A DNA stretch of 17,848 nt from an uncultured Candidatus Saccharibacteria bacterium (GCA_948663575.1 CAPNAV010000020.1:1-17848); one strand, 5' to 3'. Shown: positions 1 to 6,671, counted from the stretch's first letter. The notes: generated by a model not told the origin, from the sequence alone. A program made the numbers and translations.

Positions 1-40
1 GCATCGGTACGAGAACGTGTCGATGGATTACCTCCTTTCT
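1..40 (+). rRNA. rrs: 16S ribosomal RNA, 3' end (partial)
   Basis: The first 40 bases read as helix 45 plus the 3' tail of 16S rRNA. CATCGGTACG (2-11) and CGTGTCGATG (16-25) pair over 10 bp around an AGAA loop, which keeps the two adenines that KsgA methylates in the family. GGATTACCTCCTTTCT (25-40) follows, with the anti-Shine-Dalgarno CCTCC at 31-35. Ribosome binding sites in this window (GGAGGTGA, AGAAAGG) match this tail. The 5' part lies before the window. The exact mature end near 36-40 is a guess. No 23S gene follows. Confidence 0.8.
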
Positions 41-240
41 AGGGAGTTTGATGCAGGCGTAAGATGTGAGCGAAAGCGAACGTCGAGCGAGTAAAGTGTA
101 TAGCTTTACGAAGCATACGTCTAGCTAGGTTGATCGGGATAGTACTTGGAAGCTTGAAGTACTAATTGCCGGATTTATTCGGCCCTGATAAAAGCTTTTT
201 GACTTTCGATGAATTGCACAGCTAAGTTGTTAATAAGGAG
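41..240 (+). other. post-16S spacer
   Basis: Spacer after the 16S end, without a tRNA. It contains small hairpins (GTAAAG...CTTTAC around 100-120; AGTACTT...AAGTACT around 141-164). The stretch around 122-173 holds AGGTTGAT and TACTAAT in the order and rough setting seen at the 3' end of 23S rRNA, but the distance between them is about 20 nt shorter than usual and the sarcin-ricin sequence is absent. It may be a pre-16S processing stalk or a remnant or collapse of a 23S end. Confidence 0.45.
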
Positions 241-269
241 TCGTCTGGTGAAATCCAGGCGATTTTTAG
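241..269 (+). terminator. rho-independent terminator after the 16S transcript
   Basis: TCGTCTGG and CCAGGCGA form an 8-bp stem (one G-T pair) with a short TGAAAT loop, followed by TTTTT. It lies about 200 nt after the 16S end and would close a 16S transcript that does not continue into 23S. Confidence 0.75.
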
Positions 270-587
270 TTGGAAAGGGGTTGGAATGTGCGATATTATC
301 TAAGTGGGTTAGATCGCGTTTGTTTTTTGAGAGTGGTGTTGCTGGTTGCAGTTGAAGTTGATTATTGCAAAGTCCCAGCTATCCTACGTAATAAGGGCAT
401 GCTGCTGGTTTTGCGACTAAAGCCGATTGATCTAGTATGGTTGGAAACAATATTTTGAGGGGCGGTTTTGTGACTTTTGTGACTGAGGTTGATTTTTATA
501 AGAGATAAAGTAAAATTAGAGTAACTGTGGTGGGGGTGTACATTAAGAGTTCATTCCTAGTTTAAATCGAAAAGGGGGTATTTAACA
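270..587 (+). promoter_or_regulatory. gene-free stretch with promoter for the 588 gene
   Basis: No convincing gene; a 62-codon open frame at 270-458 has no ribosome binding site and no family resemblance. A promoter is visible: TTGATT (489-494), 16-bp spacer, TAAAAT (511-516), giving a leader of about 65 nt. AAAAGGGGG at 571-579 is the ribosome binding site, eight nt ahead of the ATG at 588. Confidence 0.5.
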
Positions 588-2042
588 ATGGCAAGTGGTC
601 GTAGGAAATGGAATTGGCAGAACATGACGACGGATGATTGGGTTGAGTGGCTGTATGAGGTCGGATGTGGCAGATTGCCCAGAGAGGAGACGGTTCGTAA
701 TCGACTGCGTTTTCAGTATGATATGCTCATAGAACTGTTTAATGACTGGAGGTATGTAGAGGATGCATTTTTCGGTAAATATCCAAGGAAAGCGCGTAGT
801 TCATGGTTGAACGGAGAATCGAAGGTGGCCAAGGGGCCTAAGGAGATGAAAGCTGGGCCTGTTAGTATGGTAGGGGCGGCCGGAGGGCTTAAGATGCCCG
901 AAATGGAGGTCGTTAAGGTTGAAAGCGCCTGCAATGTAACTGAAGATGCGGTGAAAGCTGATGAGGCAAAAGAGGTTGCTACTAGTGCGGCCGAGAATTT
1001 ATCGGCTAATACGAGTAATAATGCAATTGCTGATGTATTAGGCTCTGAAGTAGAGGATACCGAGGCTGTTGAGAGTAGACTATCTGAGGTTGAGGAGGAT
1101 GAAAAGATCAGCGATGCGGAAGGAGATGTGAGTAAAACTCCTAAAACCGAGCCTGAAGAGATTGAAGATACGGTCGAGTCGCTCAGAGCTGGAAGAGATA
1201 ATGATTCTAGCCATACGATGGAGGAGTCATTAGAAGTGGAAGTTGACGTTGCGGAGGATATGGCTGGATTGTCCGAGGATGGAGGATCTAAGAATTCTGA
1301 AGTGATTAAGGCTGAGGATTCCTTACCATTTCGTACTGCGGATAGCCGAGAGACTGATCAGATGGAAAAGGCTGCGACGATTCCTGACATAACGGCTCCA
1401 TGGTTTTTGCGGGCAGAGCCTAATGTTGGTTCCAGTGCGAATGAGGAAGTGAGTGTGACAGACAATTGTGAGCCTCAGAGGCGAAGAAGATGGAGCAGAG
1501 AGGCGTGCTTGGAGTTTTTGGTTCAGGCACGTCAACGTTTGGGGCGGGATGCGACGCAGCCCGAGATTAATACCTTGGCTAGAGAAATGTATGGACCGTC
1601 GTATCACTCAATTGCAATGTGTTTGGGTAGCAAGAAAATTTGGCCGAAGTTGATTGATGAGTGGATAGCTCGAAAAGGTTGGGGAGAGACGCAGATTGAT
1701 TCAGAACTTCAGAATGGTGCGGAGGTTCAAAGTATGGAAAATACTCAAAGTGAGCCAGAGAGGCAGAGCGACCCTAAGGAAAATAAGGAGATAGATGATC
1801 AGAAGAATACGGAAAAAGCAGATTCGTCTGAGTTGAGAGCTTGGGTGGAACGGACGCAGGCAGTAAAAGCTGGGGCTGTTTCAGTGGTTGGGTTTGAAAT
1901 TAATCCTGTTGTGGAGAAAACTAAAACAGAGGACGAACGTGCGATAGAGGAGATCTCATTGACGATTCATGGCTTGGAAGTGGATTTTAGCTTAGGCGAT
2001 AGGCGGATGAGGCTGAAAGTGAACTTTGGACCGGCTAAGTGA
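588..2042 (+). CDS. orphan acidic protein with two homing-endonuclease-associated-repeat-like domains
   Basis: A 484-residue protein with no clear family name. Residues 9-65 (WNWQNMTTDDWVEWLYEV start) and 298-362 (RRWSRE...LGRDATQPEIN...SYHSIAMCLGS...WPKLIDEW) resemble the ~55-residue helical repeats that accompany HNH homing endonucleases (HNH_repeat/HARE type), which are DNA-binding-like. Between them lies a ~200-residue low-complexity stretch rich in Glu, Asp, Ser and Val, very acidic and probably disordered. A short motif KAG-x-VS-x-VG occurs twice, near residues 88 and 427. The C-terminus (from about 455) looks beta-rich. There is no signal peptide, membrane segment or nuclease motif. 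The ATG at 588 is preceded by AAAAGGGGG. It is monocistronic, with its own promoter and terminator. DNA binding is only an inference from the repeats. Confidence 0.75.
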   Translation: MASGRRKWNWQNMTTDDWVEWLYEVGCGRLPREETVRNRLRFQYDMLIELFNDWRYVEDAFFGKYPRKARSSWLNGESKVAKGPKEMKAGPVSMVGAAGGLKMPEMEVVKVESACNVTEDAVKADEAKEVATSAAENLSANTSNNAIADVLGSEVEDTEAVESRLSEVEEDEKISDAEGDVSKTPKTEPEEIEDTVESLRAGRDNDSSHTMEESLEVEVDVAEDMAGLSEDGGSKNSEVIKAEDSLPFRTADSRETDQMEKAATIPDITAPWFLRAEPNVGSSANEEVSVTDNCEPQRRRRWSREACLEFLVQARQRLGRDATQPEINTLAREMYGPSYHSIAMCLGSKKIWPKLIDEWIARKGWGETQIDSELQNGAEVQSMENTQSEPERQSDPKENKEIDDQKNTEKADSSELRAWVERTQAVKAGAVSVVGFEINPVVEKTKTEDERAIEEISLTIHGLEVDFSLGDRRMRLKVNFGPAK

Positions 2043-2082
2043 TGCGAAACTACTAGGAATGACTAAAAGTAATAAAGTGAAT

Positions 2083-2111
2083 GCCTCTTGAGTGATCAAG
2101 GGGCTTTTTTT
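2083..2111 (+). terminator. rho-independent terminator
   Basis: GCCTCTTGA (2083-2091) and TCAAGGGGC (2096-2104) form a 9-bp stem with a GTGA loop and a T7 tail. It ends the transcript of the 588-2042 gene. Confidence 0.85.
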
Positions 2112-2243
2112 GGGCGAAAATATTGTTTTTGACATGCTTTGGGACAGTAGGATGATGGTGATTTTGCGGGATGAAGGGATTATAGCTAAGTAGCTTTATA
2201 GATGGTTTAATCTGATTTAGTTTTAAGCAGGGAAGTGGGTTTG

Positions 2244-2260
2244 TGCTATAATGAGGGGAA
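2244..2260 (+). promoter_or_regulatory. extended -10 promoter giving a leaderless transcript
   Basis: TGC followed by TATAAT (2247-2252) is a perfect extended -10 element. Seven bases separate it from the ATG at 2260, so the predicted first transcribed base is the A of the start codon. No clear -35 box is seen. Confidence 0.65.
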
Positions 2261-2820
2261 TGGACGCTAAAACAGATACAAGAAATCTACGAGATGAGTA
2301 TAAAGGCTTGCCCAATGAAGCGGTTTTTGATGAATTGGCGAAAAAACGTTCTGATTTAGAAGTGGCAATTGAGAATGTGGAGCATGATTTTAATGTGGGG
2401 ACAATCGTGCGGAGTGCGAATAATTTTAATGTGGCAAAAGTGCATATTATTGGTAGGCATAAATATAATCGGCGTGGAGCAATGTGTACAGACAAGTATC
2501 TAGAAGTGGTGTATTGGCCGGATGTAGAAAGTTTTTATGCAGATCAGAAGGCACGTAACAGGGAAGTTGTGGCGATTGAAAATAATACTTCAAGGGTTCA
2601 GCCACTGGTGAATAAAAAATTTATTCAGGCGACAACTTTATTGTTCGGGAGTGAGGGGGGCGGTTTGACGGAGAAAATTCTAGAAAAAGCCGACGATGTG
2701 AGAGAGATTGAGAGCTTTGGCTCAACGAGGTCGGTTAATGTAGGTGTGGCGGCGGGAATTGCGATGTATGAGTGGGTGAGGCAGTGTGTATTACAGAGGA
2801 AGAGCGATGGCGAAGCGTAA
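2260..2820 (+). CDS. TrmH/SpoU-family RNA 2'-O-methyltransferase
   Basis: A 186-residue SPOUT-class methyltransferase expected to transfer a methyl group from SAM to a ribose 2'-OH in tRNA or rRNA. The three family motifs are present: motif 1 FNVGTIVRSANNF (44-56), with the conserved Asn and catalytic-type Arg51; motif 2 LLFGSEGGGL (127-136); motif 3 STRSVNVGVAAGIAMYEW (155-172), which forms the trefoil-knot SAM pocket. The length fits a minimal catalytic domain without the N-terminal extension of RlmB-type enzymes. The substrate base cannot be told from sequence. An in-frame ATG at 2251 lies inside the TATAAT box, so ATG 2260 is chosen as start, probably leaderless. The gene overlaps the next by 14 nt. 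Confidence 0.9.
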   Translation: MDAKTDTRNLRDEYKGLPNEAVFDELAKKRSDLEVAIENVEHDFNVGTIVRSANNFNVAKVHIIGRHKYNRRGAMCTDKYLEVVYWPDVESFYADQKARNREVVAIENNTSRVQPLVNKKFIQATTLLFGSEGGGLTEKILEKADDVREIESFGSTRSVNVGVAAGIAMYEWVRQCVLQRKSDGEA

Positions 2821-4087
2821 AAATAACAAAAACAAGAAAAAGCCAGGAAAAATGGTCAAGAATGGCCAGGTGATTGAGGTGGCTGTGAATAAGAAATCTT
2901 CAAAGATAGCGACGAAATTGGCAGTAGGGATAGCAAGAACTAGAAAAAAGACTAAGAAAAATGATAGAAAGGCGGCGGTAGCGGAAATTCCTATGGCAGA
3001 AATTTCTGCATCGAAAACTTCTGTTCCAGGGGTGAAAATTTGGGAAGTGCAGGTAATGGATGGTGGAAAGAAGGAATGGCGAGAGGTAGAAGCTGCCGCT
3101 CGAAATCGTACTAGCGATAAAAAGGCAGATAATATAGAGGAAGAGTGGCGGGAGCCGGATAAGGATGAAGAGATGATTGAGGAGGCGCGGACAAGGGAGT
3201 TCCAGAGTCCATTGCCAGAAATAAAGCGGCGGAGATTTCATTTTTCTTGGATCAGGGCGTTGTTGGCGGTGATGTTGATATTTGGGGTGGTGTTAGCGGG
3301 GTTTGAGATTGGTAATTTGACGGCGAAGGTGGTTGAGAACATAACCGAGGAGAGAACTGGGGAAATGCTGGAAAAAGGGGTGATGGCGGAGCGGATGACG
3401 AAACGAATAGGCTTGCTTGAGGGTACGAGTGCTGGTGATGAAATAAAAAAGAAGCGGTATGCGGAGAATTTAGCGAATTCTGGAAAGAAATTCGTGGCAT
3501 TGACGTTTGATGATGGGCCGTCATATGCAACAACGGGGCGACTTCTCGATGTGTTAAAGAGTAAAAATGTGAGAGCGACGTTTTTTGTGGTAGGAAGTAT
3601 GATGCAAGGGGCGCCGGATTTGGTGCAACGCGAAGTGGCGGAGGGGCATGAAGTGGGGAGTCATACGATGAGTCATATAAATTTATCTCTGTTAGATGCG
3701 ACGGCAACGAAGGCGGAGATGGCGGCGATGGATCAGCTTTTTATGGATGTTTTGGGGCGTCCGGTGACGATTATGCGACCGCCATATGGTAATTTTACGG
3801 ATATAACGCAGGCGACGGTGGGGATGCCGATGATTTATTGGACGGTCGATACGCTAGATTGGAAGTATCGTAATGCGGAGACGGTGCGGCAAAATGTGCA
3901 AGCGGCGGTGTTTGATGGGGCGATAATTCTAATGCATGATATCCATAGTACGACAGTGGATGCGATAGCAGGGGTGATTGATGATTTACGAGCGCAGGGA
4001 TATGAGTTTTTGACGGTGACGGAATTGGCGCGGGCGAGAGGAGTGACGTTGGAGAAAGGGGGCGTTTATGGGTCGTTTCGACCATAA
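2807..4087 (+). CDS. membrane-anchored NodB-type polysaccharide deacetylase
   Basis: A 426-residue protein in the family that removes N-acetyl groups from peptidoglycan or other N-acetylated glycans. Residues 1-147 are a Lys/Arg-rich then Glu-rich low-complexity tail, predicted cytoplasmic. One membrane helix follows at about 148-170 (IRALLAVMLIFGVVLAGFEI). After a linker, the NodB domain starts at about 230: TFDDGP (233-238, catalytic Asp and metal Asp), SHTMSH (about 285-290, metal His pair), RPPYG (about 324-328), DTLDW (about 347-352) and LMHDIH (about 375-380). All five motifs are intact, so an active extracellular metal-dependent deacetylase is expected. ATG 2807 is used rather than upstream alternatives because AGAGGAAGAG precedes it. 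It overlaps the methyltransferase gene by 14 nt and is probably cotranscribed with it. The specific glycan is unknown. Confidence 0.88.
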   Translation: MAKRKNNKNKKKPGKMVKNGQVIEVAVNKKSSKIATKLAVGIARTRKKTKKNDRKAAVAEIPMAEISASKTSVPGVKIWEVQVMDGGKKEWREVEAAARNRTSDKKADNIEEEWREPDKDEEMIEEARTREFQSPLPEIKRRRFHFSWIRALLAVMLIFGVVLAGFEIGNLTAKVVENITEERTGEMLEKGVMAERMTKRIGLLEGTSAGDEIKKKRYAENLANSGKKFVALTFDDGPSYATTGRLLDVLKSKNVRATFFVVGSMMQGAPDLVQREVAEGHEVGSHTMSHINLSLLDATATKAEMAAMDQLFMDVLGRPVTIMRPPYGNFTDITQATVGMPMIYWTVDTLDWKYRNAETVRQNVQAAVFDGAIILMHDIHSTTVDAIAGVIDDLRAQGYEFLTVTELARARGVTLEKGGVYGSFRP

Positions 4088-4096
4088 AATTGTGGC

Positions 4097-4125
4097 TTGA
4101 TTTTTCTGGGAGGTTGGGGTAGAAT
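4097..4125 (+). promoter_or_regulatory. promoter of the tRNA-Ile/tRNA-Ala unit
   Basis: TTGATT (4097-4102), 17-bp spacer, TAGAAT (4120-4125), ending nine nt before the first base of tRNA-Ile. Confidence 0.6.
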
Positions 4126-4134
4126 AGAAATATT

Positions 4135-4211
4135 GGGGATATAGCTCAGCTGGTTAGAGCGCTAAACTGATAATTTAGAGGTCTGTGGTTCAAGTCCACA
4201 TATCCCCACCA
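4135..4211 (+). tRNA. tRNA-Ile (anticodon GAT)
   Basis: Complete cloverleaf. Acceptor GGGGATA (4135-4141) pairs with TATCCCC (4201-4207); discriminator A; CCA is encoded (4209-4211). The anticodon stem CTAAA/TTTAG encloses loop CTGATAA, giving GAT. The T arm contains GTTCAAGTC. It reads isoleucine AUC/AUU codons. Confidence 0.97.
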
Positions 4212-4286
4212 GAATCAAGAGGTCGGATGACTTTGAAAATCGAAAATAGTTAGTTTTAGCTTGGATTCGATGTTTGTACAATTTAT

Positions 4287-4363
4287 GGGGTAATAGCTCA
4301 GCTGATTAGAGCGCCGCCTTTGCAAGGCGGAGGTCCAGGGTTTGAATCCCTGTTACTCCACCA
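4287..4363 (+). tRNA. tRNA-Ala (anticodon TGC)
   Basis: Acceptor GGGGTAA (4287-4293) pairs with TTACTCC (4353-4359, one G-T pair); discriminator A; encoded CCA (4361-4363). Anticodon stem CCGCC/GGCGG with loop TTTGCAA gives TGC. It lies 75 nt after tRNA-Ile in the same orientation and is probably cotranscribed; no good separate promoter is seen. Confidence 0.97.
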
Positions 4364-4402
4364 TAGAAAATGTCCATACCAAAAGGTATGGGCATTTTCT
4401 AT
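4364..4402 (+). terminator. strong hairpin terminator after the tRNA pair
   Basis: A stem of about 17 bp: ATAGAAAATGTCCATACC (4364-4380) pairs with GGTATGGGCATTTTCTAT (4385-4402) around an AAAA loop. A-rich and T-rich flanks make it usable from both strands. Confidence 0.8.
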
Positions 4403-4994
4403 GTGTAGGTCGACAGATATTGAAACAAAGGGCTTGTTATGTGCCTGGCGTGAAAATGCGACGGCGCGCATTATTTATCTCCGTTATTCTTAGGTAGGGA
4501 ATGAAGACCGGTGTTTAGGATTGAAGAATTAAGGTTATAAACTCAAAATAAAATGAATTTTGCTTTTTCGAGAAACCGTAAAATTTTATCTAGAAACAAA
4601 GTTTTTAATAACTTCTGTTGCATCTTTGTTATGGAAAGTGACTATGTTTTATTATGGATTTTATGGTCAATAGGGAGACTGGAGCTGATTAGGGCTCGGT
4701 ATGAATGAGTTAGGGGGATTAATCGGAAAAGAGTGCGCCGTGTAATATACTGTGAGACGCTGTCTAGGGCGTTTTGAGGCGCTAAATATCGAAGATGGGT
4801 ATTGAGTCGTAAAAAGCATTTGAAGGGTGTTCTAGGGTCTAAAAATGGCCTTTAACGTGAAAATAATGGTTATGGTAAGCATAAAAAATGAAGTGAGGTG
4901 GTTTTTGACGGAAAAGGAAGTTTTAATAAGTGGGCAAATACTGGGTTTAGAGCAACTTAATAATTGTTTAATAAGGTTTGATAAGTAGAAGGGG
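4403..4994. other. intergenic stretch without a recognisable gene
   Basis: About 590 nt of AT-rich sequence between the tRNA terminator and the putative small RNA. Stops occur in all frames, and I see no ribosome binding site with a sustained frame and no tRNA- or rRNA-like structure. Confidence 0.5.
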
Positions 4995-5077
4995 AAAGCT
5001 AAAACCGCCACGAACTCTGGGCGGCTTGAGCTTTGTGATCTTCTTAAGATAGCCTCGCAGTGACCTTATCTTAAGGT
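4995..5077 (-). ncRNA. putative small RNA with two hairpins
   Basis: A consensus promoter on the minus strand (5112-5084) points into this segment. The predicted RNA of about 80-90 nt has two hairpins. The first pairs CTTAAGATA with TATCTTAAG (9 bp, 5075-5067 with 5051-5043). The second is two-tiered: AAAGCT with AGCTTT (5034-5029 with 5000-4995) enclosing CCGCC with GGCGG (5024-5020 with 5009-5005), with short internal loops. A modest T-run after the inner stem may end transcription. No open frame or downstream minus-strand gene exists, so a stand-alone RNA is more likely than a leader. It does not show SRP, tmRNA, RNase P, 6S or 5S signature sequences. Confidence 0.5.
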
Positions 5078-5083
5078 ATTAAG

Positions 5084-5112
5084 AGTATACTACGGATTTT
5101 TGCTTATGTCAA
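5084..5112 (-). promoter_or_regulatory. consensus sigma-70-type promoter for the minus-strand small RNA
   Basis: Read on the minus strand: TTGACA (5112-5107), exactly 17 bp, then TATACT (5089-5084). It is the closest match to consensus of any promoter in the window. The predicted start is near 5077. Confidence 0.7.
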
Positions 5113-5162
5113 CCAGAAAATTGAATTAAATTATATCATGGAATGAATAAACAATATTGCGG

Positions 5163-5262
5163 TTTTCCACAAGGGTGGAAAAATAGGGAATTAGAAAAAC
5201 ATAAACTAAAACATAAACTAAGCAAAAAAACTATTGACAAAACTAAAGCGGTATGCTAAAAT
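5163..5262 (+). promoter_or_regulatory. promoter and operator-like region of the KGG-protein gene
   Basis: TTGACA (5234-5239), 17-bp spacer, TAAAAT (5257-5262) with an extended TGC just before it. Directly upstream lie two perfect tandem copies of AAAACATAAACT (5196-5207 and 5208-5219), and before them an 8-bp palindrome TTTTCCAC/GTGGAAAA (5163-5170/5175-5182). These could be regulator-binding sites. Confidence 0.6.
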
Positions 5263-5325
5263 GGTCATAACATCCGAAAAAGGGTGGGTTTAGAAGTTAA
5301 TTGGTGGGCAGAAAGTGAGTTTAAA

Positions 5326-5535
5326 ATGTCAGGAACGAAAGCCGGCGGCTTAAAAGCTGCTCAGACGAATCGTGCTAAGTATGGCAAAGAGTTTTACTCT
5401 CAGATCGGCCGTAAAGGTGGTCAAATGGGTCATACTGGTGGATTTGCGGCAAATCCAGCTCTCGCTCGCATCGCTGGTGCGAAGGGTGGTCGGATTTCTC
5501 GCCGTGGTCCAGCAAAGAAAAATGTTGAAAAATAA
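5326..5535 (+). CDS. small KGG-repeat (stress-type) protein
   Basis: A 69-residue basic, Gly-rich, hydrophilic protein. It contains KAGG-LKAAQTN near the start, GRKGGQMGHTGGFA in the middle and AGAKGGRISRRG near the end. This is the KGG motif of the family seen in Gram-positive general stress proteins (GsiB-like, KGG repeat), whose biochemical role is not established. The spacing and the Lys/Arg content suggest a disordered, possibly nucleic-acid-binding or desiccation-type protein. ATG 5326 is chosen because the KGG homology starts right after it; an in-frame GTG at 5284 would add 14 residues. No strong Shine-Dalgarno precedes either start. It has its own strong promoter and terminator. Confidence 0.8.
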   Translation: MSGTKAGGLKAAQTNRAKYGKEFYSQIGRKGGQMGHTGGFAANPALARIAGAKGGRISRRGPAKKNVEK

Positions 5536-5558
5536 ATTTACATATAACAAGATATAGA

Positions 5559-5587
5559 AATCGGTCACTCTTTGGTGGCCGATTTTT
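5559..5587 (+). terminator. rho-independent terminator
   Basis: TCGGTCAC (5561-5568) pairs with GTGGCCGA (5575-5582), extended by AA/TT, followed by TTTTT (5583-5587). It closes the KGG-protein transcript. Confidence 0.85.
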
Positions 5588-5806
5588 GTTGGGTTAGTGC
5601 ATAAAAGTTTTTGATGATGCTGATTGAGATGAGTATCATCCTTATGGTGGCGGATGTTCTATAGGTGTGTTTGATTTTATGAGTGATAGGTGGGGAATCT
5701 AGCTTGTTGGGGGGCTTGTTTTGATATGAATTACACTAGTTTTTGTTTGTGTGATTGATAATTCTTAATCTGTTGGGATCCTCTAAGCAGGGGTCGAAAT
5801 GAGGTT

Positions 5807-5980
5807 GTTCGGGTGTTCGGGCGTAATGTTCGGATTTTTAGAAAAATAAAGTGAAAATTTGTTCGGGGAATTTTGAACAGGGGCAGGAAAGTTTGGGATG
5901 AAATTTTGAAATGGCCGAACATGGATGCTGATGGCGGGGTGTTCGGGTATTTTGGAAGTGCGGACAAGGCGATGTTCGGG
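5807..5980 (+). repeat. cluster of GTTCGGG motifs (operator-like)
   Basis: GTTCGGG or GTTCGGA occurs on the plus strand at 5807, 5815 (8-bp spacing), 5828, 5861, 5941 and 5974; one inverted copy CCGAAC is at 5915-5920. Looser relatives (TTGAAC at 5873, TTCGAA at 5985) are nearby. The rest of the 5588-6024 gap contains no gene I can support. The cluster ends about 45 bp before the -10 box of the metallopeptidase gene. Confidence 0.55.
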
Positions 5981-6024
5981 TTTATTCGAAAGAGGTTACG
6001 CTCGTAATTGGGCGGCTGGGGCGG

Positions 6025-6049
6025 TATAATGGATGAAATGTGGAGGTGA
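6025..6049 (+). promoter_or_regulatory. promoter and ribosome binding site of the metallopeptidase gene
   Basis: TATAAT at 6025-6030, then GGAGGTGA at 6042-6049, eight nt before the ATG at 6058. The Shine-Dalgarno decides the start: a GTG at 6040 in the same frame overlaps the Shine-Dalgarno itself and is unlikely. No clear -35 box is seen. Confidence 0.65.
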
Positions 6050-6057
6050 ACAAATTT

Positions 6058-6645
6058 ATGTCAGATCTTGGCAAAAATGTGGGCGTGGCTGAGCTAAAAA
6101 ATGATTCAGATGGTTTGAAAAGTGGCTGGGATGAGGTGCGCGGTGTTGTGGTGGCTGGAAAAAATGAACAAAAAATTGTAGATGATGCGGAATTGAACAA
6201 GTTTTTAATGCGGGTGCAAGCGGATTATGTGGAGTTGAAGTTTCGGGTGGGTAAAAAATTTACATTTCGGCCGCCGCGGACGATAATTTTGTCGAGAGTG
6301 TTGGATGATGAGGCTAATGAAGGGTGGCGAGACTATTATAAATTGCAAGTTCTGCATGAGATTGGGCATGCTTTGTCTGGGCATAAGGATTATATAGCTG
6401 ATGTAGAGAGGTTGAAAATGGAGCGCGAGGCGTGGGAAAAGGCGCGTGAGCTGGCGGCGGCGTATGATATATGTTATGATGAGGAGTTTGTGGAGGGAGT
6501 ACTGGATACTTATCGGGATTGGTTGCATCAGAAATCTAGGTGTCCGCAGTGTGGATTGACGAGGTGTCAGACGGATGAGGGTGAGTATTTTTGTGTGAAT
6601 TGCGAGGGTCTGGGCGGATGGCAAAATTGGGGCGGAAAAATGTAG
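6058..6645 (+). CDS. zinc metallopeptidase (HEXXH, ImmA/IrrE-like) with C-terminal zinc ribbon
   Basis: A 195-residue soluble protein. VLHEIGHALSGH (98-109) carries the HEXXH zinc site at 100-104, and a Glu in MEREAW about 20 residues later is a candidate third ligand, as in gluzincin-type small peptidases such as ImmA/IrrE. The C-terminus has two CXXC knuckles, CPQC (162-165) and CVNC (179-182), forming a zinc ribbon. ImmA/IrrE proteins often cleave repressors in mobile elements or stress responses; here no repressor gene is adjacent, so the target is unknown. No signal peptide or membrane helix. An operator-like GTTCGGG cluster sits upstream. The stop codon is reused as part of the next gene's -35 box. 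Confidence 0.78.
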   Translation: MSDLGKNVGVAELKNDSDGLKSGWDEVRGVVVAGKNEQKIVDDAELNKFLMRVQADYVELKFRVGKKFTFRPPRTIILSRVLDDEANEGWRDYYKLQVLHEIGHALSGHKDYIADVERLKMEREAWEKARELAAAYDICYDEEFVEGVLDTYRDWLHQKSRCPQCGLTRCQTDEGEYFCVNCEGLGGWQNWGGKM

Positions 6646-6671
6646 ACAAACTGAGGTGAGTTTAGTATAAT
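6643..6671 (+). promoter_or_regulatory. rpsA promoter
   Basis: TAGACA (6643-6648), 17-bp spacer, TATAAT (6666-6671). The -35 box overlaps the stop codon of the metallopeptidase gene. The predicted start near 6678 leaves a leader of almost 300 nt. Confidence 0.7.

Noticed and set aside
270..458. 62-codon open frame as a gene
   Set aside because: No ribosome binding site, no family resemblance, and it starts at the terminator of the rRNA transcript.
3252..4085. Long minus-strand frames opposite the deacetylase gene
   Set aside because: They are antisense shadows with low-complexity Pro/Ser-rich translations; the plus strand carries all five NodB motifs.
4995..5077. tracrRNA
   Set aside because: The two-hairpin shape is reminiscent, but no repeat-complementary segment, CRISPR array or cas9 gene is in the window.
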